NCBI GenBank assembly: GCA_036823295.1
Contig: DAISGD010000008.1
Span: forward strand, 1-64,000
Direction of reading: 5' to 3'
Origin: UBA4742 sp002403895
GTDB lineage: Bacteria; Actinomycetota; Acidimicrobiia; Acidimicrobiales; Acidimicrobilacustridaceae
DNA: 64,000 nt
Position numbers and translations under genes: made by a program. Positions 32,892 through 40,594 of this stretch are shown here, piece by piece. Within the stretch, counting starts at the first letter, position 1. Every line of letters begins with the position of its first letter. The notes beneath the pieces are model-generated. The model had not been told where the DNA came from. It did not search any database and worked only from the letters and a program-made list of their open reading frames with translations.

Positions 32892-33613
32892 CAGCCGAGG
32901 AGGACCCGGCGGGCCTCGGTCAGCTCGGCGATGCGTTGGGCCGCATCGTCCGACGAGCCTCCGTGGTCAGGGTGGGCGGACATGAGCTCCTCACGGAACT
33001 TTCGTTGCACCTCACCCCGGGGTACCCGTCCCCCGTTGCCTTTCCCCCGCACGGCTGGGTCGAGTCCGAGCACACCGATGGCCCACGAGACGGGGTTCTC
33101 GAAGGCGAACGCCGACAGCGGTCGCCCTCGGCCGACGCCGGCCAGGGTGGCGATCAGCTCACCGTCGATGTCGCCCTCCCAGCGCACCGCCCGCCGCACC
33201 ACCTGCATCACGGCTGAGCGCACCGAGCGGTCCAGTCGGCCGGCGGCGTACACCGCGCCCAGCACCTGTTGAGCCGGTAGTCCGTTGTCGTCGTCGAAGT
33301 CGAACGACAGCTCCTCGCCGTGGCCGAGCAGTCGGTGTCGGCTGGGCTGGAGGCCGATCTTGTCTTCCTGATAGCGGTAGCGCAGCCGGGGCTGAGGGAC
33401 GCGACGCCCCTCTTCCAGCTCCGTGGTCAGGCGCATCAGGTCTGGCACCAGGTCCGGATCGATCTCGGCGATGTTGTTGGCGACGATGCCGCCCAGGAGG
33501 ATCCCGCCGAAGCCTGGAGGGGGGTCAGCAGGGAGGTTCATCTTGCCCAGCGAGACCCGCCTGGTCGGCGCTATCGGGCGCGAGTGATAGACCTCCAGCT
33601 CGGCCACGACCAT
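32891..33613 (-). CDS. J-domain protein with an uncharacterised N-terminal region
   Basis: About 240 residues. The last about 60 residues form a J-domain-like hairpin with the key HPD tripeptide: REELMSAHPDHGGSSDDAA followed by RIAELTEARRVLL. Residues 1-170 are of unknown fold, with a hydrophobic Gly-rich patch (GFGGILLGGIVANN). The J-domain is C-terminal, unlike classic DnaJ. It probably stimulates an Hsp70 for a specific client. ATG 33613 (or GTG 33622, three codons earlier) is the start. Coupled downstream to the hydrolase. Confidence 0.7.
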   Translation of the reverse strand: MVVAELEVYHSRPIAPTRRVSLGKMNLPADPPPGFGGILLGGIVANNIAEIDPDLVPDLMRLTTELEEGRRVPQPRLRYRYQEDKIGLQPSRHRLLGHGEELSFDFDDDNGLPAQQVLGAVYAAGRLDRSVRSAVMQVVRRAVRWEGDIDGELIATLAGVGRGRPLSAFAFENPVSWAIGVLGLDPAVRGKGNGGRVPRGEVQRKFREELMSAHPDHGGSSDDAAQRIAELTEARRVLLG

Positions 33614-33692
33614 GGCTGACACGCTAACCGGCAGTCACCCGAACCCTTCAGTCTGCCTTCGCACACCTCCGCGCGGCCCCGGAACGGCGACC

Positions 33693-34436
33693 TCAGATGT
33701 ACTGGCGCAACAGCGCCCGGAACTCGGTGGCGTCCGCGGTGATGAGCTCATCGGAGACGGCGTCGTCCTCGAGCATGGACTTCAGCCGCAGAGAGCGCTC
33801 GATGAGGCCGTTCCAGACCCGCGGCTCGTAGCCGAAGGGTAGGGAACGCCCCTCGATCCGCTCAGCGGCAGCCACCGCGCCCAGGATGCCGTCGGCGTCC
33901 TGCGGGTTGTTGTGCAACCGATCGCAGGCCACGAACATGTCCGACAAGATCTCGGCGGTCTCCAGGCCGTCGTCGGGGTCGCCGTCGTCGAAGGCGCTGT
34001 CCACCGGCCCGAATTCGAGAGAATCGAGTAGCGCCTCCACCCGCTCCTCATCCTCGGCCAGCACCGCCAGATCACCCTCGATGTCGAACTCGTAGGGGAC
34101 CCCCGCCTCTCCCAGCGCGGCAGTCAACACACCGAGTTGGTCCATCGTCCACTCGTTGACCTCGTACACGGTCTTCTCGGCCTCAGGATCGAGGGCGGCA
34201 CCCATGGTGGTGTCCACCTCGTCGACCAGTTCATCGACACGGGCCTCCTCGGCCGCATCAACGGCAAGCGTGGTGCCGGACCAGGCCCGAGCGATGTCGG
34301 ACCCGGCCAGCAACTGCTCGAGCATCGCCCGAGCTTCGCGCGACCAGTCATGGAGCTCGTAGGTCACCTCGCCGGACGGCGTCACCTCCTCGCCCGCTTC
34401 GTCCTCGGCCTCGTCGAGGTCATCTACGTCTGCCAT
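33693..34436 (-). CDS. Acidic protein with an internal tandem duplication, unknown function
   Basis: About 247 residues, very acidic N-terminus, no membrane or signal segment. Two copies of a roughly 50-residue unit are visible: VTYELHDWSREARAMLEQLL (about 24-75) and TVYEVNEWTMDQLGVLTAAL (about 88-138). Each ends with an acidic helix (EEARVDELVDEVD and EERVEALLDSLE). The remaining C-terminal half is helical (ETAEILSDMFVACDRLHN). I do not recognise the family; the unit is vaguely similar to the small DUF2007-type fold. It stands alone upstream of the mutase gene. Confidence 0.75.
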   Translation of the reverse strand: MADVDDLDEAEDEAGEEVTPSGEVTYELHDWSREARAMLEQLLAGSDIARAWSGTTLAVDAAEEARVDELVDEVDTTMGAALDPEAEKTVYEVNEWTMDQLGVLTAALGEAGVPYEFDIEGDLAVLAEDEERVEALLDSLEFGPVDSAFDDGDPDDGLETAEILSDMFVACDRLHNNPQDADGILGAVAAAERIEGRSLPFGYEPRVWNGLIERSLRLKSMLEDDAVSDELITADATEFRALLRQYI

Positions 34437-34545
34437 GGGCGCATCCTTGCACGCCAGATGGTTCTCACGGTTGTGCCGGTCTCAGGTGACCCCTGTGGAC
34501 ACATTTCCCTGCCGGAACGGGAACCCGGGCGGGGGGCGGGCGGGC

Positions 34546-36210
34546 CTAGATGACGGGGGTCTCGATGTAGCGGCCGAAGACCTCGGCCAGCGTCGCCATG
34601 ATCTCGCCCTCAGTGGCGTAGGTGCGGACCGCGTCGATGAGCGCAGGCATGAGATTCACGTCGGGCTGGGCGGCATCGGCCTGCACGCGGGCCAGTGAGG
34701 CCCGCACCGCGGCGTCGTCGCGGTCGGCCTTGACCATGCCAAGCCGCTTGATCTGCTGCTGCTCCTGCTCGGCGGTGATCTGCAGGGTCTCGAGTGACGA
34801 GTCCTCGTTGCCGTCGGTGAAGGTATTTGCCCCCACCAACACCCGCTCCCCGCGGTTGAGCTGGCGCTCGAACTGGTAGGCCGAATCGGCGATCTCGCCT
34901 TGGAACCATCCGTTGTCGATCCCGGCGTGCACCCCTTCGAGGACGGACCCGTCGCCAAGGCCGAGCAGGTGGGCGAAGATCACCTCGGCCTGGGCCTCGA
35001 GCTCGTCGGTGAGCGACTCGACGAACCAGGACCCACCCAGAGGATCGGCCACGTTGGTCACCCCGGTCTCGAAGGCGATGACCTGTTGGGTGCGCAGCGC
35101 TATGCGGGCCGCCTTCTCGGTGGGCAAGGCGAGAGCCTCGTCCATCGAGTTCGTGTGCAGGCTCTGGGTCCCGCCGAGCACGCCGGCCAGGGCCTCGATG
35201 GCGGTGCGGGCGATGTTGACCTCCGGCTGCTGCGCGGTGAGCGACACGCCCGCGGTCTGGGTATGGAACCGCAGGGTGAGGGAGCGCTCGTCGGTAGCTC
35301 CGTAGCGGTCCCGCATCCAGCGGGCCCAGATGCGCCGGGCGGCCCGGTACTTGGCGATCTCCTCGAAGAAGTCGATGTGGGCGTTGAAGAAGAAGCTGAG
35401 CCGGGGGGCGAAGTCGTCCACCGCCAGACCGGCCGCCTGGGCCAGTTCCACGTAGGCGAAAGCGTTGGCCAGAGTGAAGGCGAGCTCCTGCGCTGCCGTC
35501 GAACCCGCCTCCCGGATGTGGTAGCCCGAGATCGACACCGGGTGCCATCGGGGCATCTCGGCGGCGCAGAAGCGGATGGTGTCGGCCACCAGCCGCATCG
35601 ACGGGCGAGGTGGGAACACGAACTCCTTCTGGGCCTGGTACTCCTTCAAGATGTCGTTCTGGAGGGTCCCGCCGAGTCGGGCTCGGGGCACGCCGGTCTG
35701 TTCGGCCACGGCCACGTACATGGCAAAGATGACGGCAGCCGGAGAGTTGATCGTCATCGAGGTGGTGACCGACCCGAGGTCGATGTCGGCGTAGAGGTCC
35801 TCCATGTCGGCCATCGTGTCGATCGCCACCCCGCACTTGCCCACCTCGCCCTCGGCCACCGGATCGTCACTGTCGCGCCCCATCAGGGTGGGCAGGTCGA
35901 ACGCCGTCGAGAGCCCGTCCCCGCCGGCCGCAAGCAGATCCCGGAACCGCTGGTTCGTGTCGGTGGCCGTCCCGAAGCCGGCGAACATCCGCATGGTCCA
36001 CAACTTGGATCGGTACATCGAGGCGTACGGGCCCCGGGTGTACGGGTACTGCCCGGGCCATCCGATGCGCTCGACGAAGTCACTCGCGTCGGCGGTGTCA
36101 CCGCCGGGCGGTCCGTAGAGCGCGTCGACCGGCATGCCCGACATCGTCTCGAACGGGACCTCGCGCTGCTCGGCAGCCGCAAAGGCCTCCTGCCACTCCT
36201 GGACGCCCAT
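34546..36210 (-). CDS. Methylmalonyl-CoA mutase-family large subunit (MCM/ICM type)
   Basis: About 554 residues containing only the catalytic barrel; the B12-binding domain must be a separate small subunit, not found in this window. Recognisable features are TRGPYASMYRSKLWTMRMFA, GLSTAFDLPTLMGRDSDDP, GDL-like TTSMTINSPAAV, GTLQNDILKEY, PVSISGYHIREAGSTAAQEL, LRFHTQTAGVSLTAQQP and NVADPLGGSWFVE. It catalyses a coenzyme-B12 radical carbon-skeleton shift in an acyl-CoA. Tyr is kept at the MCM Tyr89-like position (GPYASMY), which favours methylmalonyl-CoA. The rest resembles actinobacterial isobutyryl-type sequences, so the substrate is left open. No clear RBS is seen before the ATG. Confidence 0.9.
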   Translation of the reverse strand: MGVQEWQEAFAAAEQREVPFETMSGMPVDALYGPPGGDTADASDFVERIGWPGQYPYTRGPYASMYRSKLWTMRMFAGFGTATDTNQRFRDLLAAGGDGLSTAFDLPTLMGRDSDDPVAEGEVGKCGVAIDTMADMEDLYADIDLGSVTTSMTINSPAAVIFAMYVAVAEQTGVPRARLGGTLQNDILKEYQAQKEFVFPPRPSMRLVADTIRFCAAEMPRWHPVSISGYHIREAGSTAAQELAFTLANAFAYVELAQAAGLAVDDFAPRLSFFFNAHIDFFEEIAKYRAARRIWARWMRDRYGATDERSLTLRFHTQTAGVSLTAQQPEVNIARTAIEALAGVLGGTQSLHTNSMDEALALPTEKAARIALRTQQVIAFETGVTNVADPLGGSWFVESLTDELEAQAEVIFAHLLGLGDGSVLEGVHAGIDNGWFQGEIADSAYQFERQLNRGERVLVGANTFTDGNEDSSLETLQITAEQEQQQIKRLGMVKADRDDAAVRASLARVQADAAQPDVNLMPALIDAVRTYATEGEIMATLAEVFGRYIETPVI

Positions 36211-36275
36211 CGTGCCAGTATCGTCGCAACTCGTTCCGGCTGCACCGGGATCCTTGTCCTCAAGGTCTCGGCCCC

Positions 36276-37187
36276 ATGACCGATGATCTCCTGCATGAGG
36301 CGGGGGTCGCCACGCCGATCTATACCGGCACCTCCAGCGACGCCTGGGTCGCGGGAGACTACGACGGCGACGGCAAATGGGAGCCGGCCGTCTTGAACGG
36401 GTGGACCTGGCAATCGTCGAAGCTCGCCGCTCCCATCACCTACCGCCCCGCCGGTTTTCCCAGCGCGGCACCCGCCTACCCCACCTGGCCTCCCTTCGGC
36501 CAGGGACCATCAAACGGCGTGCTGCCCGTTCCGGCCGACTACGACGGTGACGGCAAGACCGACCCGGCCTACTACTCCGTGGTCGACGGCACCTGGTGGC
36601 TCTCGACCCAGCCCTCGCCGGTCAGCTTCGGCATCCCGCCCACGGCGACCGGCAACCTCGACTGGGACGTGCCCGTCCCGGCCGACTACGACGGCGACGG
36701 CAAGGCCGACGTGGCCATCTACCGACCCACCGACTCGACGTTCCACGTGCTGCCCAGCAGCGGCGGCCCGGAGCAGGTCACCCAGGTCGGCCCGTCGGCG
36801 GGCCTCCCGGTACCGGCCGACTACGACGGCGACCACAAGGCCGACCCCGCCATCGCTTCCGTCGACGGCACCCGCTGGTACCGGGCCGGGTCGATCGTCC
36901 CGTTCCAGACGTTCACCGTGACGGACGTCGACCCCCCCGTTCCCGTCCCGGCTGACTACACCGGCGACGGCCGGGCCGACGCCGCCCTCATGCACCTGTC
37001 GGCCACGGCGACCCTGGAGGTCGCCGGTCTCGGGGTGGTGGCCAGCGCCGGCGCGCCGGGCTACGTCAACACCCCCGCCCTGCCCGCCGGGGTGCTGGAC
37101 AACATCGTGAGGCTGACCTTCTACGACCAGTGCATGCACTTGGCGTACTGGCACACGAAGTACCCGACGTACTGCCCGCCCAGCTGA
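36276..37187 (+). CDS. FG-GAP/VCBS repeat protein without a visible signal peptide
   Basis: About 303 residues with four or five repeats of a Ca-binding beta-propeller unit: VAGDYDGDGKWEPA, VPADYDGDGKTDPA, VPADYDGDGKADVA, VPADYDGDHKADPA, VPADYTGDGRADAA. The Asp ladder (DxDxDG) is the calcium motif. Normally these domains are secreted, but the frame starts MTDDLLHEAG with no hydrophobic segment, and the open frame upstream has no start codon or signal. Either a secretion domain was lost, or the protein is a fragment. The C-terminus (YDQCMHLAYWHTKYPTYCPP) has two Cys residues and ends cleanly. Confidence 0.7.
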   Translation: MTDDLLHEAGVATPIYTGTSSDAWVAGDYDGDGKWEPAVLNGWTWQSSKLAAPITYRPAGFPSAAPAYPTWPPFGQGPSNGVLPVPADYDGDGKTDPAYYSVVDGTWWLSTQPSPVSFGIPPTATGNLDWDVPVPADYDGDGKADVAIYRPTDSTFHVLPSSGGPEQVTQVGPSAGLPVPADYDGDHKADPAIASVDGTRWYRAGSIVPFQTFTVTDVDPPVPVPADYTGDGRADAALMHLSATATLEVAGLGVVASAGAPGYVNTPALPAGVLDNIVRLTFYDQCMHLAYWHTKYPTYCPPS

Positions 37188-37394
37188 TACCGCCCCTCGA
37201 CCTTCGGGTGCCAGCGGGCTTTCGCTGCGCTAGTGGTCCGTCGCTCAAACAGCGAGGGAGGTACTGCCCGGTCGCGGCGTCGCCCATAACGAGCGCGGAT
37301 CGGGCAATCTGAACCACCGGATTTGTGTTCGTTCGGGCGCCGTGGGAAATTGAGCACCTTCGGGCCAGGACGGCCCTGCGACATCGGGAGGGAA

Positions 37395-37874
37395 ATGTTG
37401 AGATCGTTGAAGTCACGCGTCGGGATGCTTGCACTCACCGCCATGATCGTGGGCGCGCCAGTCGTTCTCGCCGGACCGGCGGTCGCCGACGGCGTCTACC
37501 ACTCGAGCCACTACAACCTCACGGCCGTCAACGCAGCTCCGCTTCGCAGCGGCTTCGTCGAGAACATCCACGCGAACGGGCCAACCGTTTACGCCCATGA
37601 GCAGTACGTCCTGAACGGGGCCGCGCCGAATACGACGTACCACGTGGTCCTGATGATCTTCCCCGGCGACACGACGTGTTCGGGCACACCGGCGGTCACG
37701 ATTCCGACAGCGACAATTCAAACGAACGCCGCTGGCAATGGAGTCGCGTACCACGTGTTCACCCCCGCCGACGCTAACGGCCTGCACGGCGCCACCGTGG
37801 GCGGGTTATGGACCGTCTCCGCAGGCAGTTCGCCCGACTACCAGACCGGGTGCGCGACCATCGTCTTGGACTGA
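37395..37874 (+). CDS. Small secreted protein of unknown function
   Basis: About 159 residues from ATG 37395, chosen because GGGAGGGA lies just upstream. It has a signal peptide (LRSLKSRVGMLALTAMIVG followed by APVVLAGPAVA, cleavage near DGVYHSS). The mature protein is beta-rich with a possible disulfide (Cys in DTTCSGTP, Cys in QTGCATIVL). There is no recognised domain, though an Ig-like fold is likely. It is followed by a 154-bp gap before glpX. Confidence 0.75.
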   Translation: MLRSLKSRVGMLALTAMIVGAPVVLAGPAVADGVYHSSHYNLTAVNAAPLRSGFVENIHANGPTVYAHEQYVLNGAAPNTTYHVVLMIFPGDTTCSGTPAVTIPTATIQTNAAGNGVAYHVFTPADANGLHGATVGGLWTVSAGSSPDYQTGCATIVLD

Positions 37875-38028
37875 GCCGGATTTTCGGGGCTCGGCTTCGG
37901 TCGGCCCCCAGAACCGCGACTACGGCCATACTTCTAGGAGACGCCACGACGGAAGCGCGCCATATCTGCCGATCTGCTCGCACCTCCCGGAGCGTCTGCC
38001 AGACACACCACTAGTAGCTTGTGCGGCC

Positions 38029-39018
38029 ATGACGACCTCTCAGCCCGACCGCAACCTCGCCCTCGACATCGTCCGGGTGACCGAAGCGGCGGCCATGGCC
38101 GCGTCCCGGTGGATGGGGCGGGGTGACAAGGAAGGCGCCGACGGGGCCGCGGTGGACGCCATGCGCATCACCCTCCAGAGCGTGCCCATGGACGGCATCG
38201 TGGTGATCGGTGAGGGCGAGAAGGACGAAGCCCCCATGCTGTTCAACGGCGAGTTCGTGGGTGACGGCGCGGGCCCCGCCACCGACATCGCGGTGGACCC
38301 GGTGGACGGAACCACCCTCACCGCCAAGGGACGGGGCAACGCCCTGGCCGTCATCGCGGTGAGCGACCGGGGGACCATGTTCGACCCGGGTCCGTGCGTC
38401 TACATGGAGAAGATCGCCGTTGGTCCCGAATGCGCCGGGGTCGTCGACCTCAACAAGTCCGCCACCGAGAACCTGCTGGCCGTGGCCGAGGCCAAGGGCG
38501 AGTCGGTTCGCAACGTGACGGCAGTGATCCTCGAGCGAGATCGCCACGACGACCTCATCGCCGAGGTGCGTGAGGCCGGGGCGCGCATTCGACTGATCCC
38601 CGACGGTGACGTCGCCGGCGCCATCTCCACGGCCTGGCCCGACTCCGGCGCCGACATCCTGTTCGGCATCGGGGGCACGCCCGAGGGCGTGATCAGCGCG
38701 GCGGCGCTCAAGTGCATGGGCGGGGAGATCCTCGGCCGGCTCTGGCCCCGCCATGACGAGGAGCGGGCCGCCGCCATCGCCGCCGGCTACGACCTCGATC
38801 GGGTGCTCACCACCGACGATCTCGTGGGCGGGGACAACTGTTTCTTCGCCGGCACCGGCATCACCGACGGCGAGCTACTCAAAGGTGTCCACTACGACCG
38901 CCACGGCGCCACCACCCAGTCGCTGGTGATGCGGTCGCGGTCCGGCACTGTGCGCATGATCAACGCCCGCCACAACCTGTCGAAGCTGGGCGCCTTCAGC
39001 GCCATCGAGTTCGATTGA
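38029..39018 (+). CDS. glpX: Fructose-1,6-bisphosphatase, class II
   Basis: Gluconeogenic dephosphorylation of fructose 1,6-bisphosphate. About 329 residues. Metal and substrate motifs are VIGEGEKDEAPM, DIAVDPVDGTTLTA and FGIGGTPEGVISAAALKCMGG. This is the class typical of actinobacteria. The frame is open upstream, but ATG 38029 begins the family homology (TTSQPDRNLALDIVRVTEAA). Its last 23 bases overlap the 3' end of the convergent SDR gene, so both transcripts carry antisense ends. Confidence 0.95.
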   Translation: MTTSQPDRNLALDIVRVTEAAAMAASRWMGRGDKEGADGAAVDAMRITLQSVPMDGIVVIGEGEKDEAPMLFNGEFVGDGAGPATDIAVDPVDGTTLTAKGRGNALAVIAVSDRGTMFDPGPCVYMEKIAVGPECAGVVDLNKSATENLLAVAEAKGESVRNVTAVILERDRHDDLIAEVREAGARIRLIPDGDVAGAISTAWPDSGADILFGIGGTPEGVISAAALKCMGGEILGRLWPRHDEERAAAIAAGYDLDRVLTTDDLVGGDNCFFAGTGITDGELLKGVHYDRHGATTQSLVMRSRSGTVRMINARHNLSKLGAFSAIEFD

Positions 39019-39841
39019 CGCCCGACAATCGTCCGCGGTCGCTGAGAGTGCCCGCCGCCCGGCCCATGATCCAGCGCTTCGCACTGCGGGGCAACGGCGT
39101 AGTCACCCCGGCGATGAGCTTGTAGCCCAGCCCGGGCACCACCAGCGCACGGCCGGCGGCGGCCCCCGCCAACCCGGCCTCGGCCACCGACTCAGCCGAG
39201 GTCCAGGCGAAGCCGGGGACTCGGTCTTGACTCCCGCCGGTGGCCCCCTGGAACTCGGTGCGGGTGTAGCCCGGGCACAGCGCGGTGACGGTGACCCCCG
39301 ACCCGCGGACCTCCTCGTGCACCGCCTCGCTGAAGCTGGTGACGAACGCCTTGGAGGCACCATAGGTGGCGTTGCCCGGTGAGGGCTGGTAGCTCGCCAT
39401 CGACGAGACGTTGAGCACTGCCCCGCGTTCCCGATCGATCTGGCCGGGCAGCACGGCCCGGGTGAGGCGAACCAGGGCCACCACGTTGACAAGGATCTCG
39501 TGCTCCTCGCCGTCGCTGGGCAGGGTGGCAAACGCTCCGCTGGTACCGAGGCCGGCGTTGTTCACCAACAGGTCGACCGGTCGATCCGAATCAGCCAGCC
39601 GCTGCTCGACGCGGGCCAGCTCACTCCCATCGGCGAGGTCGGCGGCAAGCACCTCCACCTCGGTCCCGTGGGCCCGGCCCAGCTCGGCGGCCAGGCGACC
39701 GAGCCTGTCCGCCCGGCGGGCCACCAGCACGAGATGACCGACGCCGTGGCCACCCAGCAGCCGGGCGACGGCCTCCCCGATGCCGCTCGAGGCGCCGGTG
39801 ACGAGTGCGGAGTCCCAAGGCAGGCCGTCAGGCAGAGTCAT
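38996..39841 (-). CDS. Short-chain dehydrogenase/reductase
   Basis: About 281 residues. NAD(P) motif ALVTGASSGIGEAVA (TGxxxGxG), the NNAG strand (LLVNNAGLG), catalytic Ser in NVSSMASYQ and YGASK (Tyr-x-x-x-Lys) give a complete classical SDR. Basic residues after strand 2 (ARRADRLG) suggest NADP(H). The C-terminal extension VVPGLGYKLIAGVTTPLPR is typical of actinobacterial members of unknown substrate. It overlaps glpX tail-to-tail. Confidence 0.9.
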   Translation of the reverse strand: MTLPDGLPWDSALVTGASSGIGEAVARLLGGHGVGHLVLVARRADRLGRLAAELGRAHGTEVEVLAADLADGSELARVEQRLADSDRPVDLLVNNAGLGTSGAFATLPSDGEEHEILVNVVALVRLTRAVLPGQIDRERGAVLNVSSMASYQPSPGNATYGASKAFVTSFSEAVHEEVRGSGVTVTALCPGYTRTEFQGATGGSQDRVPGFAWTSAESVAEAGLAGAAAGRALVVPGLGYKLIAGVTTPLPRSAKRWIMGRAAGTLSDRGRLSGVNRTRWR

Positions 39842-39879
39842 GCCTGCACGCTAGTGATGCCCGCAGGGTCGAAAGGGAT

Positions 39880-40419
39880 TCAGCTGAGAAGCCGCACCAC
39901 CACGTCGAGCACCACGATCGAAAATGCCAAGCCGACCTCGAAGATGGCGGCGAACACCGCGAGACCCACGGCGATGAGGAACGGGACGCTGACCAGTCGC
40001 AGCAGCGAGCCGTAGCCGGGCAGGTCTCGGTGGGTCTCGAGCAGCAACCGACCCGCCTTCCCACTGTCGCGGATAAAGCCGTGGCGGCCCTCGGTCGGAC
40101 CGGTGCGCCGCGACTCCGCCACCAGATCGGCAAGCTCCGAGGCATGACCCTTGGCCACGTCGGGTGAGCGGCGCAGCCACTCGGGCAGCGCCAGTGCCTC
40201 GCGCAGCGCACCCTGGAACAACCACAACATGACCGGCGCCGGGACGAGCACGGCCACCACCACCACCAGGAACACGCCGGCGGCGGCCGACGGCACCCCG
40301 TGGCTCAGCACGGTGGCAACGATGACCACGATGGCGATAACCGACGCGACGGCCAAGACCCGGACTGCGCCGACCAGGCGCCGAGCCAACGGCACCAGCC
40401 GCTGGAGCACGGCGATCAC
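39880..40419 (-). CDS. Membrane protein of unknown function
   Basis: About 179 residues from GTG 40419, preferred over upstream ATGs because AGGGGGG lies 7-8 nt before it. Two N-terminal helices (VRVLAVASVIAIVVIVATVL and AAGVFLVVVVAVLVPAPVML) are followed by a soluble basic stretch (SPDVAKGHASELADLVAESR) and a third helix (VPFLIAVGLAVFAAIFEVGL). It has no recognised domain. Located 38 bp upstream of the SDR on the same strand, so the two may be co-transcribed. Confidence 0.65.
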   Translation of the reverse strand: MIAVLQRLVPLARRLVGAVRVLAVASVIAIVVIVATVLSHGVPSAAAGVFLVVVVAVLVPAPVMLWLFQGALREALALPEWLRRSPDVAKGHASELADLVAESRRTGPTEGRHGFIRDSGKAGRLLLETHRDLPGYGSLLRLVSVPFLIAVGLAVFAAIFEVGLAFSIVVLDVVVRLLS

Positions 40420-40543
40420 GGACCGACCCCCCTGAATGGCATAGCCCATGGGTTGTCCCATACCTCTCATTGTGCCCACAGATCCGTCCCAACCGGCGCC
40501 GGAGGGCCTTGGGTCTGAGTCGCGTGCTCCCGACGCGCCAAGG

Positions 40544-40566
40544 GCGGGCCGGTTGGGCCGGCCCGC
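40544..40566 (-). terminator. Terminator of the cadherin/lectin gene
   Basis: Perfect 9-bp arms GCGGGCCGG and CCGGCCCGC with loop TTGGG, about 29 bp beyond the stop on the minus strand. GC-rich, no clear T-run. Confidence 0.65.
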
Positions 40567-40594
40567 TCCTGTTGCGTTCGACTGGCCGTCAGGC

